The notes under the pieces are model-generated. The model made no database searches. It was not told the DNA's origin and worked only from the letters and a program-made list of their open reading frames with translations. A DNA stretch of 64,000 nt from DATEVL01 sp035471625 (lineage in GTDB: Bacteria > Chloroflexota > Anaerolineae > Anaerolineales > E44-bin32): contig DATIPT010000069.1 in the NCBI GenBank assembly GCA_035471625.1, positions 1-64,000 of the forward strand, in the 5' to 3' direction. Both the position numbers and the translations under genes were made by a program. This document shows, in pieces, positions 8,358 to 17,050 of this stretch (position 1 is the stretch's first letter; every line of letters starts with the position of its first letter).

Positions 8358-8738
8358 ATGAACGAGATGGTCACGTTGTGCCCCGTCTGTGGTGAGCGGC
8401 TGATGGTCACTCGCCTCCATTGCCGTTCTTGCTCGACGACGATCGAAGGTCAGTTTGACCCTGGGCGGCTGGGCCGCCTGAATGCAGAGCAGCTCGACTT
8501 CGTCGAGACCTTCGTACGCTGCGAGGGCAAGTTGAACCGGATGGAGCGCGAGATGGGGCTGTCGTATCCAACCTTGCGCTCGCGCCTGAATGATGTCATC
8601 CGCAAGATGGGCTATCCGGTCGGACCGGAGACGGTCGGGGTTTCGGAGGAGGATCGTCACCAGGTCCTCGATGATCTGGCCGAGGGCCGGATCGACTCCG
8701 CCGAGGCGATGCGGCGCCTCGAAGGCGAGGCGTCGTAG
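8358..8738 (+). CDS. DUF2089-family zinc-ribbon/HTH regulator
   Basis: A 126-residue protein. The N-terminal CPVCGERL...CRSC (Cys8, Cys11 and a second CxxC near 22-25) is a zinc ribbon. The middle (about 42-90) resembles a sigma-like or HTH fold with LNRMEREMGLSYPTLRSRLNDVIRKMG, the DUF2089 core. The tail (about 98-126), DRHQVLDDLAEGRIDSAEAMRRL, resembles the short helical module found in the beta-repeat protein (8756-9808) and the membrane protein (12032-12853) of the same operon. It is probably the operon's own DNA-binding regulator, as DUF2089 genes often precede YvlB-like genes. GGAGG precedes the ATG. Confidence 0.8.
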   Translation: MNEMVTLCPVCGERLMVTRLHCRSCSTTIEGQFDPGRLGRLNAEQLDFVETFVRCEGKLNRMEREMGLSYPTLRSRLNDVIRKMGYPVGPETVGVSEEDRHQVLDDLAEGRIDSAEAMRRLEGEAS

Positions 8739-8755
8739 GTCGGGCGGAGGGAGCC

Positions 8756-9808
8756 ATGGAAGTCGCCAAGGTCGATCTCAAGCCAGGCGCCCGGGTGCGG
8801 ATTGCCTCGATCGGGGGAGACCTTCGTTTGACGGGGTCCGACACCAATCGACTGGAGGCCCAGGCCGGGCGCCGCGGCGGGTTGCGGGTCAAGACGCGTG
8901 ACGATGTGGTTGAAGTCATCAGCGCCAGTGGGTGCCTCGTCTTCCTGCCGGCGGGGTGTCCGGTGGAGATCGGGACGATTGGCGGGGACGGCCGGATCAC
9001 CGACATGACCGCCGCCGTGAGGGTGGGGTCGGTCGGCGGGGACCTGCGGCTCCGACGTTTGAACGAGATCGCGATTGACACCGCCGGGGGCGACTTGATG
9101 GCCCAGCGCGTGCGTGGGCGGATCCACGTCCGATCCCTTGGCGGCGACGCCGTGCTGGATCGGATCGAAGGGGATGTCTCCCTGGAGTCGGTGGGTGGGG
9201 ATGTGCGCGTGCGGTCCCTCGTCGGCTCGATCCAGGCGACGGCCGGAGGGGATATCGGGATGTCCCTGGCGCCGGCGCCGGGAACGCGATCGCAGGCTAC
9301 AGCGCGCGGCGATCTGACGTGTCGGATGCCCGCCGACGCGTCGGCCCGCGTCGACGTGACGTGCGGGGGAGCCCTGCGGATCGGGATCGGCGATGCGACG
9401 GGCGCCGAAGCGGGAACGACGACGGTCGTGCTAGGGGCCGGCGAGGCGGACGTCGAGCTCCGTGCGGCCGGGGATCTGGCTCTGCTTGGGGCGTTGGAGG
9501 TTGACTCCTCGGATCTCGCCGATTCGATCACCTCGCAGGTGGAATCGGCGCTTCAGGAAGCCGAGATGGAGATCGAGGCTGAATTCGGGGAGGGGACCTT
9601 GGGCACGCGCGAGATCGGCGAGCAAGTCCGACGCGCCCTCGATCGCGCTCTGCGACCGACCCGGACTCGGGGAGCGGCGGCTCTGGAGGCGGAGCCGGCC
9701 GCCGATCTGAGCGCCGAGCGGGCCTTGATCCTGAAGATGGTGGCGGATGGGCGCATCTCGGCCGCGGAAGCTGAGGCCCTCTTCCGGGCACTCGAGGCGG
9801 GCGCATGA
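8756..9808 (+). CDS. YvlB/DUF4097-like beta-repeat protein with C-terminal helical module
   Basis: A 350-residue protein with no signal peptide. Residues about 10-190 are a run of short repeats built around (S/T)(I/V/L)GGD(L/V)RLxxL, the pattern of DUF4097-type adhesin-like beta-helices. A linker with acidic coiled-coil character (about 265-310) follows. The last 30 residues, ALILKMVADGRISAAEAEAL, match the SHOCT-like module of YvlB/LiaX proteins. In Firmicutes such proteins take part in cell-envelope stress responses; a similar role here is inference. ATG 8756 has the good Shine-Dalgarno GGAGGGAG. The stop overlaps the GNAT start. Confidence 0.75.
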   Translation: MEVAKVDLKPGARVRIASIGGDLRLTGSDTNRLEAQAGRRGGLRVKTRDDVVEVISASGCLVFLPAGCPVEIGTIGGDGRITDMTAAVRVGSVGGDLRLRRLNEIAIDTAGGDLMAQRVRGRIHVRSLGGDAVLDRIEGDVSLESVGGDVRVRSLVGSIQATAGGDIGMSLAPAPGTRSQATARGDLTCRMPADASARVDVTCGGALRIGIGDATGAEAGTTTVVLGAGEADVELRAAGDLALLGALEVDSSDLADSITSQVESALQEAEMEIEAEFGEGTLGTREIGEQVRRALDRALRPTRTRGAAALEAEPAADLSAERALILKMVADGRISAAEAEALFRALEAGA

Positions 9809-10770
9809 CGGCCGCCGTTGCCCTGGCTTCGCGGAAGGCCAACGGGATGCGGGCGGTGGACCCGCGCCGCGACCTTGTCGGCCTGGCGATGTTGATCGAG
9901 GAGGCCTTTGCGGGGAGCCTCGACGCCCAGGGGCGTGAGATGACACGGGAGATGCGCCGCTTCGGCCGCCTGGGTTGGATCGGTTGGCTCGTCGGTCACC
10001 TGTTCCTGCCGCCGGCGGCGTTTCCGCAGGGATACGTCTGGACGGAGGACGGGGCGATCATCGGGAACGCCAGCCTTCTTCCGGTTGAGCGAGCCCCGCA
10101 GCGCTGGGTCCTTGCGAATGTCGCGGTCGCACCGGGCCATCGCCGGCGGGGGATTGCGCGGACCCTGGTCGGCGCCAGCCTGGACCTCGCGGGTGAGAAG
10201 AGAGCCGAAGAGGTCGTCCTGCAGGTCAAGGCGAGCAATGCCGGGGCTCGGGTGCTCTATGACCGCTTCGGTTTCGTCGATCGCGGCACGCGTACCTTGT
10301 GGCGGAAGACACGTGCCGCCGGCTCGACAGGCGAGATCCCGGCGCGCCGCCGGCGGTCCGCCGAGTGGCCCGAGCACTGGGCCCTCGTCCGGCGTCTTCG
10401 CCCACATGGGCTCGTGTGGCCGCACCCGTTGGGGGCCGGGATGTTTCGCCCCGGGACCTGGGCGAGCGCCGATCCTTGGGGGCACTGGGTCTGGCCGAAC
10501 GAAGGCCCGATGGTTGCGGCGGCGTCCGGTCGGATCGACGCCTCGGGTGTGTTCCGCATGTTCATCGTCGCCGCTGCGGAGGCGCGCGGCCGGGCGGAAG
10601 CGCCCTTGGTTGAGGCGGCGATGCGAGAACCCCTTCGCCCGGGGCCGATCGAGGTCGAGACCGACGACGAACCCGGAGCGGCCGGTCTGGCGCGCCTCGG
10701 CTTCTCGCCGGAGCATCGCTTAACGTGGATGGGCCTGAAACTGCCACCCAGGCCGGAGCGCACGCCGTGA
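9805..10770 (+). CDS. GNAT-family N-acetyltransferase
   Basis: A 321-residue acetyl-CoA dependent acyltransferase. The N-terminal GNAT domain (about 15-170) shows the acetyl-CoA loop VAVAPGHRRRGIARTLVGASLD (V..GxRRxGIG type) and the following VKASNAGARVLYDRFGFVDRG, the usual motif B. The C-terminal half (about 175-320) is a second, weaker domain rich in Trp and Pro, perhaps a degenerate GNAT. The substrate is unknown. It overlaps genes on both sides by four bases (ATGA at 9805-9808, GTGA at 10767-10770), so it is firmly within the operon. Confidence 0.8.
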   Translation: MTAAVALASRKANGMRAVDPRRDLVGLAMLIEEAFAGSLDAQGREMTREMRRFGRLGWIGWLVGHLFLPPAAFPQGYVWTEDGAIIGNASLLPVERAPQRWVLANVAVAPGHRRRGIARTLVGASLDLAGEKRAEEVVLQVKASNAGARVLYDRFGFVDRGTRTLWRKTRAAGSTGEIPARRRRSAEWPEHWALVRRLRPHGLVWPHPLGAGMFRPGTWASADPWGHWVWPNEGPMVAAASGRIDASGVFRMFIVAAAEARGRAEAPLVEAAMREPLRPGPIEVETDDEPGAAGLARLGFSPEHRLTWMGLKLPPRPERTP

Positions 10771-12035
10771 AGATCCTCGACCGAGTGCGATCGTCGGGCC
10801 GCGTCTTCGGCGAGTACCCGCGGCCGTTTTGGGTGCTGGTCGGAGGGACGTTCATCGACCGGCTCGGCGGGCACATGCTCTACCCGTTCTTCGCGCTGTA
10901 TCTGACGGCAAGGTTCGGCGTGGGCATGACCACCGTTGGCCTGCTGTTCGCGACATGGTCGGTCGTCGCGGTCGTCGGGGGCGGAATCGGCGGCGCCCTG
11001 GCCGATCGCTGGGGCCGCAAGGGGATGATGATCTTCGGACTGGTCGCCAGCGGGACGACCAGCCTCCTGCTCGCCGTAGTCGATTCGATCGAGTTGTTCT
11101 TTGTGGTGGCGCTCATCGTTGGCGTCGTCGCCGAAACGGGGTGGCCGGCCCAGGAAGCGATGGTGGCCGACATGCTGCCTGAGGAGAAGCGCGCCGACGG
11201 GTACGGAATCATCCGGGTCGTCTTCAATCTTTCGGTGGTCATCGCGCCGGTCCTCGGCGGGCTCTTGGCGGCGCGCTCCTACCAACTGCTGTTTGTCGCC
11301 GATGCTCTGACGAGCGCGGTCGCCGCCCTGTTGGTGTTCTTCATGATCCCGGAGACCAAGCCCCAGAGTGAACCCGGGAAGCCCAGGGAGTCGATCCTGT
11401 CGACTTTCCGGGGCTACGCCGTTCCGTTGCGCGACCGAATCTTCGTCCTGACGATCATCGGCTCGGCCCTGATGGCGCTGGTCTACGTCCACCTGAACGG
11501 CACCCTCGGGGTGTATCTGCGGGACGTTCACGAGGTTCCTCCGCAGGGCTACGGGTACCTGTTGAGCCTGAACGCGTTGATGGTGGTCGTGATGCAGTTC
11601 TGGATCACGCGGCGCATCTCCCGCCGGCCCGAATTCCTGATGCTGGCGCTGGGCGCGGTCCTCACCGGTCTCGGGTTCGGCCTGTACGGATTCGTCTCGG
11701 CCTTCGGTGGATTTGCCCTGGCGATGGCGATCCTGACCCTGGGGGAGATGGTCTGGGTCCCGGTGGGTCAGGCTCTGGTTGCGCGCCTGGCCCCGGAGGA
11801 CATGCGCGGGCGGTACATGGCGGTCTTCAGCCTGGGGTGGGTCGTGGCCGGTGTCATCGGGCCGTTGATGGCTGGCCAGTTGATGGACAGCGGCAACGCC
11901 AACTGGGTCTGGTACGCGTCCTTGTTGCTCGGCCTGGCCTCGGCGGCGACGTTCATCTACCTGCACGGGACCGGCCGGGTCCGCCGCGCCGAGGTCGCGC
12001 CGTCCACGGTTGCGGGAGGAGGGGATGTGGGATGA
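10767..12035 (+). CDS. Major facilitator superfamily transporter
   Basis: A 422-residue MFS protein with about 12 hydrophobic helices. The signature loop between helices 2 and 3 reads GGALADRWGRKGMMIFG, and a related segment appears in the second half (RLAPEDMRGRYMAVF). This form is typical of drug and metabolite efflux proteins. GTG 10767 is preferred: it forms the GTGA overlap with the GNAT gene and follows GGCCGGAGCG, and an ATG at 10725 would lie far inside the previous gene. The substrate is unknown; the operon setting suggests export under envelope stress. Confidence 0.85.
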   Translation: MKILDRVRSSGRVFGEYPRPFWVLVGGTFIDRLGGHMLYPFFALYLTARFGVGMTTVGLLFATWSVVAVVGGGIGGALADRWGRKGMMIFGLVASGTTSLLLAVVDSIELFFVVALIVGVVAETGWPAQEAMVADMLPEEKRADGYGIIRVVFNLSVVIAPVLGGLLAARSYQLLFVADALTSAVAALLVFFMIPETKPQSEPGKPRESILSTFRGYAVPLRDRIFVLTIIGSALMALVYVHLNGTLGVYLRDVHEVPPQGYGYLLSLNALMVVVMQFWITRRISRRPEFLMLALGAVLTGLGFGLYGFVSAFGGFALAMAILTLGEMVWVPVGQALVARLAPEDMRGRYMAVFSLGWVVAGVIGPLMAGQLMDSGNANWVWYASLLLGLASAATFIYLHGTGRVRRAEVAPSTVAGGGDVG

Positions 12036-12853
12036 ATGCCTCGCCTGGCGCGATGGGGCGGCCGACCTGGAATTGGGTGGCTGGCTGGCCCATCGCTCTG
12101 CCCCTGCTCATCCTGGGGGGATTCCTGATCGGGCTCGGGGGAATGCTGGCGACGTGGGGCGGGTGGTGGTGGCTTGGTGCTGCACCGGCGTTCGGCCTTG
12201 GGATCCTCCTGGTCACCCTGGGGACCGTCGGCATGGTCACGCCGTGGGTCTGGCTCAAGGTCGACGTTCGATCGCCCGGCTCGCCGCGCATCCGTTTCGG
12301 ACTGCCGATCCCCGTTCGGCTGGCCGGGTGGGGGGCGCGTTTCGCCGGAGCGCGGACCGAGGGTTTCGAGCCGCTGATCCAGAGCTTGGGTGAGATCGAT
12401 CAGCCGATTGAGATCGAAGTTGACGACCCCGACGCCGGAGAACATGTCGCCGTGTCGCTGCGGCGCGTAGGAGAGAGATCCATGACGACATCCGAAGAGC
12501 GCATGAAGATCCTGAAGATGGTCGAGGAAGGCAAGCTCAAGCCCGAGGAAGCCGCCCAGTTGCTTGGCGCTCTGGGCAAGGACGATCGTCGTCGCGAGGT
12601 CGAGACGGATATCGATTCGCGCTGGCTGCGCGTGCGAGTCACCGATCTCGGCACCGGAAAGACCAAGGTGAACATCAACGTCCCAATGCGATTGGTCGGC
12701 GTGGGGATGCGGGTGGGAGCCCGCTTCGTCCCCGACGTCGAGGGCGTCGACATGCAGGACCTGTTTCAATCTCTCCAGGAAGGGATGACCGGGAAGATCG
12801 TGGACGTCGTCGACGAGGAAGACAACGAGCGGGTTGAGATATTCGCTGAGTAG
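12032..12853 (+). CDS. Two-TM membrane protein with SHOCT-like module, possible internal second start
   Basis: A 273-residue protein starting at ATG 12032 (overlap with the MFS stop). Two helices (about 15-70) are followed by a soluble region. From about 150 there is MTTSEERMKILKMVEEGKLK then PEEAAQLLGALGK, the same module as at the end of the beta-repeat protein, and then a conserved-looking C-terminal domain (about 190-273). The internal ATG at 12481 is in frame and has its own strong ribosome binding site (AGGAGAGAG, 12469-12477 region), and stand-alone proteins of this second type are common. So the gene may give both a membrane-bound and a soluble form, or represent a fusion. Confidence 0.7.
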   Translation: MNASPGAMGRPTWNWVAGWPIALPLLILGGFLIGLGGMLATWGGWWWLGAAPAFGLGILLVTLGTVGMVTPWVWLKVDVRSPGSPRIRFGLPIPVRLAGWGARFAGARTEGFEPLIQSLGEIDQPIEIEVDDPDAGEHVAVSLRRVGERSMTTSEERMKILKMVEEGKLKPEEAAQLLGALGKDDRRREVETDIDSRWLRVRVTDLGTGKTKVNINVPMRLVGVGMRVGARFVPDVEGVDMQDLFQSLQEGMTGKIVDVVDEEDNERVEIFAE

Positions 12854-12872
12854 GAGCGCCGGCCGAGCCGCC

Positions 12873-12890
12873 GCCGGACCGACGTCCGGC
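12873..12890 (+). terminator. Hairpin after the DUF2089 operon
   Basis: GCCGGAC (12873-12879), loop CGAC, GTCCGGC (12884-12890): a perfect 7-bp stem 20 bases after the stop. There is no T-run, so termination efficiency is doubtful. Confidence 0.45.
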
Positions 12891-12923
12891 CGCCGACAGG
12901 CCTTCCCTCACTTCTCCCGGGGG

Positions 12924-12942
12924 CCAGAGTAGAGTACTCTGG
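12924..12942 (+). promoter_or_regulatory. 8-bp inverted repeat upstream of the Rossmann protein gene
   Basis: CCAGAGTA (12924-12931), GAG, TACTCTGG (12935-12942). The arms are perfect and the site lies 33 bases before the TTG start, without a T-tract, so it looks more like an operator than a terminator. Confidence 0.4.
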
Positions 12943-12975
12943 TTGCCGATCGAGCATACCCCGGGAGGATCCCCT

Positions 12976-14670
12976 TTGGACATCACTGGCAAGAATGCCC
13001 TAGTCCTGGGCGGCTACGGGCTGGTCGGTATGTCGGTCTGCCGCCAGTTGATTGAGTTCGGCCCGGCGCGGCTGGTGGTTGCATCCTTGCGCCCGGATGA
13101 GGCCGAGGCCGGAGTCCGAGAACTGAAGGCGGCCTTCCCCCGGTCCAGCACCCAGATCATTCCGGCGGCCGGGGACATGCTGCTGCGGGCGGATTGGCAG
13201 GAGGCCCCGGCCGGAGTCCATCCGCGATCGGCCGTCCTCGCCGATCCGAGTCGCCGACGTCGACTGGTCGCTGACATCCTGGACGAGCTCGATGACGACA
13301 TCCTCGAGGGCTCCCTGCTTTTCCAGCTGATCCTGGGCACCGCCCCAGGCCTGGATTCGCAGCCAGCCCATATCGTCGTCGACTGCGTCAACACAGCGAC
13401 GGCCGTTGCCTACCAGAATGTGTTCCAGACCGCTCAACGCCTCGAGCAGCGGATCGCTGGCGGAGAGCCCACCGACTGGCCGGAAGAGGTCGAGCGCCTC
13501 CTGGCCTCTCTCTACGTGCCCCAACTCGTACGGCATATGCAGATCTTGTATGAGGCGATGCTTCGAGCGGGCACCCAGGCCTACGTCAAGGTCGGGACGA
13601 GCGGCACCGGCGGAATGGGGTTCAACATCCCCTACACTCACGGGGAGGAGAAGCCGTCGCGCGTGCTGCTTTCGAAGTCGGCCGTGGCCGGTGCCCAGAC
13701 GCTGCTGACGTTCCTCATTGCCCGTACGCCGGGAGGTCCGCCGATCGTCAAGGAGGTCAAGCCGACGGCGGTTATTGCCTGGAAGAACATCGGCTACGGA
13801 CCGATCCGTCGGGGCGGGCGAACGATCCCCCTTGTCGATTGTCCCTTCGAGCAGGCGGTCTCGATCGACGATCCGGGGGTGCGGGCTGCGGAGGGCGACT
13901 TCGGGGTCTCGACGAATGAGATTCTCCAGTCGGTGTACATCGACACCGGGGAGAACGGGCTCTTTGCGGCGGCCGAGTTCGCGGCGATCACGACACTCGG
14001 ACAGATGGAATACGTCACGCCTGAGGAGATCGCCGCCAACGTCATCGCCGAGATCCGCGGGGGCAACACTGGACGGGACGTGATCCAGGCGCTCGACGGA
14101 GCTGCCATGGGGCCGTCGTACCGGGCGGGGATCCTTCGCCAAGCGGCCTTGGCGCGCCTGCGGCAACTGGAAACCCAGCATGGTGAAGCGTCGATCGCCT
14201 TCGAGATCCTAGGGCCGCCGCGCCTTTCGAAACTGCTGTACGAAGCCTACTTGTTGCAGCGAGTCTCCCCGAAGATGGGGGATGTCTTGCCCTGGACGCC
14301 CGACGACCTGGCGGCAGCGATGGAAGCGATCCTCAGGGAGGATCCGGCTCTCCGGCAGCGGATCCTGTCGATCGGGATCCCAATCCTCTTGCCAGATGGC
14401 AAGCGGCTCTTGCGCGGGCCAACGGTGAAGTCGAAGGAGGCCGAGCATGGCTGGCTCGACCTGACCCCGGCGAACGTCGCCCGCTGGCAGGAGCGCATCG
14501 CTGGCCTGCGGGCGTTCCTCCAAGTCTCCGCCGAGGGGGAGGCCAGCTCGAGGCTGGATCGGGTCTACCCGTCGGCCGCGGCGTGGACCGGCGACGACCG
14601 CTTCGACGTCGGCGAGGTCGTCGGCTGGCTCTTCATCCACGAGGAGAAGGGGCGGCGCGGGAAGGACTGA
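12976..14670 (+). CDS. NAD(P)-binding Rossmann-fold protein, unknown function
   Basis: A 564-residue protein. The N-terminus ALVLGGYGLVGMSVCRQL (8-25) is a dinucleotide-binding glycine-rich turn of the extended SDR or saccharopine-dehydrogenase-like type. A later TSGTGGMGFNIPYTHGEE (about 215-235) and the acidic VSIDDPGVRAAEGDFGVST hint at a second, catalytic domain. I do not recognise the exact family, and the chain is much longer than a simple SDR. TTG 12976 is chosen because GGGAGGA lies 7-8 bases upstream and it starts directly before the fold. It is probably monocistronic: a hairpin precedes it and 230 bases separate it from the kinase. Confidence 0.65.
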   Translation: MDITGKNALVLGGYGLVGMSVCRQLIEFGPARLVVASLRPDEAEAGVRELKAAFPRSSTQIIPAAGDMLLRADWQEAPAGVHPRSAVLADPSRRRRLVADILDELDDDILEGSLLFQLILGTAPGLDSQPAHIVVDCVNTATAVAYQNVFQTAQRLEQRIAGGEPTDWPEEVERLLASLYVPQLVRHMQILYEAMLRAGTQAYVKVGTSGTGGMGFNIPYTHGEEKPSRVLLSKSAVAGAQTLLTFLIARTPGGPPIVKEVKPTAVIAWKNIGYGPIRRGGRTIPLVDCPFEQAVSIDDPGVRAAEGDFGVSTNEILQSVYIDTGENGLFAAAEFAAITTLGQMEYVTPEEIAANVIAEIRGGNTGRDVIQALDGAAMGPSYRAGILRQAALARLRQLETQHGEASIAFEILGPPRLSKLLYEAYLLQRVSPKMGDVLPWTPDDLAAAMEAILREDPALRQRILSIGIPILLPDGKRLLRGPTVKSKEAEHGWLDLTPANVARWQERIAGLRAFLQVSAEGEASSRLDRVYPSAAAWTGDDRFDVGEVVGWLFIHEEKGRRGKD

Positions 14671-14799
14671 CCTTCCGCAGCACGCTGGTTTCTTGCAGGA
14701 TTTGTCGGGCCGAGTCCGGTCGGACGATTCTGAACACCCCTTCGGGCCTGTCGGCCGCCCAAACGCTACTTATGTCACGTATGGTGGGTCCTATGCCCG

Positions 14800-14808
14800 T
14801 GCTATACT
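14800..14808 (+). promoter_or_regulatory. Extended -10 promoter for the sensor kinase gene
   Basis: TG-C-TATACT (14800-14808) is a good extended -10; the -35 region is poor. Predicted start near 14815, leaving a leader of about 87 bases before GTG 14902. No other feature is seen in 14671-14901. Confidence 0.55.
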
Positions 14809-14901
14809 CCTCCCACAGGCCGGGTTCTCCAGGAGTGGGGCCCGGCATGCGGTTTCGGTGGGCAACCCGGAAGAGGACCTTGGTGGAAGGCGACTGATGC
14901 C

Positions 14902-17022
14902 GTGAGCACGACCCCAGGCGTGACGCGCCGAAAGGGAAAGGGGGATCCCCCAGCGACGGGTGCCGGCCCTGCCGGGGAGCGGGAGCGTTCGTCGCTCGAG
15001 CTTCTGTACGGCATCAGCCGGGAGCTGGCGGCGCAACTCGATCTGCGTCGGTTGCTCCAGCATATCCTGCAGCTGACCCTGGAAGCCGTCGGGGCCACGA
15101 GCGGTAGCATCTTGGTTCTCGACGAGCGTGGGTCCGTCCTCGAAGGTGCGCTGGCGTTCGGCGGAAAGGTTCACGACCACACCGCCGAGCAGCTGGCGGA
15201 TACCTACGAGCGCGGCCTGGCCGGATGGGTGGTTGAGCATCGCCAGGCGGCGCTGGTGTCGAACACCGGCGACGATACCCGCTGGTTGCGGCGGCCGGAG
15301 CGCGGCGGCGATGGAGAATCGCGTTCGGCGATCTGTGTCCCGCTGCTGGCGCGCGAACTGGTCGTCGGGGTCTTGACCATGGTCCACCCACAAGCCGGGC
15401 ATTTCACCGAACCGGACATGGCGTTGCTGCAGGCGATCGCCGACCAGGCCGGGATCGCGGTCCAGAACGCCCGCCTGTTCAGCGCCGAGCAGGACCGACG
15501 GCAATTTGCGGCAACGCTGCAGGAGATCGCCCGCGCCGTCAGCGCCAACCTCGAGCCGTCGGTCGTCTTCCCGGCCGTGCTGGAGCAGCTCGAGCGGGTG
15601 GTGGTCTTCGACAGCGCCAGCATCCTTCTGGCGGAAGGCGAGGCGCTGCGGCTGGTGGCGGCCCGGGGATTCAACGACAACGACCTGGTTCTAGGGGTCC
15701 GACTACCCCTCGACCGCAACCTGTTGACCGGTCATGTGCTGGCGACTCGCCAACCGATGGTCATCGGCGACGTGCAAGCCGAGCCTGGCTGGTTGCTCCC
15801 GGACGGCCTGCCCGAAGCCGGTCAGATTCGCGGTTGGATCGGGGCTCCCCTGATCGTCCGGGATCGGGCCGTCGGAATCTTGAATGTGGACAGCCGGACT
15901 CCGGGCACGTACGGTGAGGCCGAGGTCGCTGATGTGATGGCCTTCGCCGATCAGGCGGCGGCGGCCGTGGCCAATGCCCAACTCTTTTCCGAGACGCAGG
16001 AGGCCCGCCAGCGGTACGCGACACTCTTCGAAGACAGCGTCGACCCGGTCCTGATCACGACGCCCACCGGGGAGATCACCGACGCGAATGTCGCGGCGCT
16101 GGATTTCTTGGGCTATACCCCGGAGTCGCTGCGCGGGCTCGACATCCTCAGCCTCCACAGGCCCAAGGCAGATGTACCGGCGGCTCGCGACCTGAGCGCC
16201 GGAGATACCCTGGCGTACGACGCCACGGCGATCCACCGCGATGGTCGGGGACTCCCGATCGAGGTCCATGCCAAGCGCATCGAAGCCACCCCCCAACCGA
16301 CGGTGCAATGGATCTTGCGCGACGTCTCCGAGCGGATGGCGCTCGACGAGCTCCGCCGTGATCTGACCTCGATGATCTTCCACGACCTGCGGTCGCCCCT
16401 GGGGAATGTCATCTCGAGTCTGGAGCTGTTGCAGGTTTCCCTGGCCGAGTCGGATGAGACGACTCGGTCGGTCCTGTCGATCGCCGTGCGCTCGAGTCGG
16501 CGCCTGTCGCGATTGGTCGAATCCCTTCTGGATCTGGCCCAGCTCGAGAGCGGCCAGGCGGTCCTGCACAAGACTCAGGGTTCGATGAGCGCCCTGATCG
16601 CCGAGACCGCCGAGGAAGTGCATCCGCTGGCCGAGGGGCGCGGCCACATGATTCAATTCTCGCTGCCGCGCGGGGAGCCGCTCGTCATCGATATGGACGT
16701 CGACATGATCCGACGGGTGTTGATGAATCTTCTCGAGAATGCGATCAAGTACACGCGCAATCCGGGGCGGATCCTGGTCTCGGGCCGACGCGAAGGGACG
16801 TCGGTCATCGTCGGCGTCCGCGACAGCGGGCCGGGCATCCTTCCGAAGGATCAGGTGGCGATCTTCGACAAGTTCGCCCGACTGCGTCAGGAGGGGCAGC
16901 CCAAGGGGCTTGGGCTCGGCCTTGCGTTCTGTCGGCTCGCGGTCGAGGCCCACGGGGGTCGCATCTGGGTCGAGAGCGAGCCGGGAGCGGGGGCCCTGTT
17001 CTCCTTTGAACTGCCGGCCTGA
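14902..17022 (+). CDS. GAF-GAF-PAS sensor histidine kinase, cytoplasmic
   Basis: A 706-residue kinase without membrane segments. Order: GAF (about 30-190), GAF (205-360), PAS (370-480), HisKA with phospho-acceptor His494 in MIFHDLRSPLGN, and HATPase with N box NLLENAIKYTRN (about 609-620), G1 box VRDSGPGI, and GLGLGLAFCRLAVEAHGG. All ATP-binding landmarks are intact. It probably senses a small cytoplasmic ligand or redox state. There is no response regulator in the window, so the partner is elsewhere. GTG 14902 follows GGAAGG. The downstream gene begins 28 bases after the stop. Confidence 0.9.
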   Translation: MSTTPGVTRRKGKGDPPATGAGPAGERERSSLELLYGISRELAAQLDLRRLLQHILQLTLEAVGATSGSILVLDERGSVLEGALAFGGKVHDHTAEQLADTYERGLAGWVVEHRQAALVSNTGDDTRWLRRPERGGDGESRSAICVPLLARELVVGVLTMVHPQAGHFTEPDMALLQAIADQAGIAVQNARLFSAEQDRRQFAATLQEIARAVSANLEPSVVFPAVLEQLERVVVFDSASILLAEGEALRLVAARGFNDNDLVLGVRLPLDRNLLTGHVLATRQPMVIGDVQAEPGWLLPDGLPEAGQIRGWIGAPLIVRDRAVGILNVDSRTPGTYGEAEVADVMAFADQAAAAVANAQLFSETQEARQRYATLFEDSVDPVLITTPTGEITDANVAALDFLGYTPESLRGLDILSLHRPKADVPAARDLSAGDTLAYDATAIHRDGRGLPIEVHAKRIEATPQPTVQWILRDVSERMALDELRRDLTSMIFHDLRSPLGNVISSLELLQVSLAESDETTRSVLSIAVRSSRRLSRLVESLLDLAQLESGQAVLHKTQGSMSALIAETAEEVHPLAEGRGHMIQFSLPRGEPLVIDMDVDMIRRVLMNLLENAIKYTRNPGRILVSGRREGTSVIVGVRDSGPGILPKDQVAIFDKFARLRQEGQPKGLGLGLAFCRLAVEAHGGRIWVESEPGAGALFSFELPA

Positions 17023-17050
17023 GGGCCGGGCGCGGAGGTTTCCCGAGAAC

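Noticed and set aside
14671..14901. Riboswitch (c-di-GMP or similar) in the kinase leader
   Set aside because: No recognisable conserved core or terminator switch; only an extended -10 is supported.
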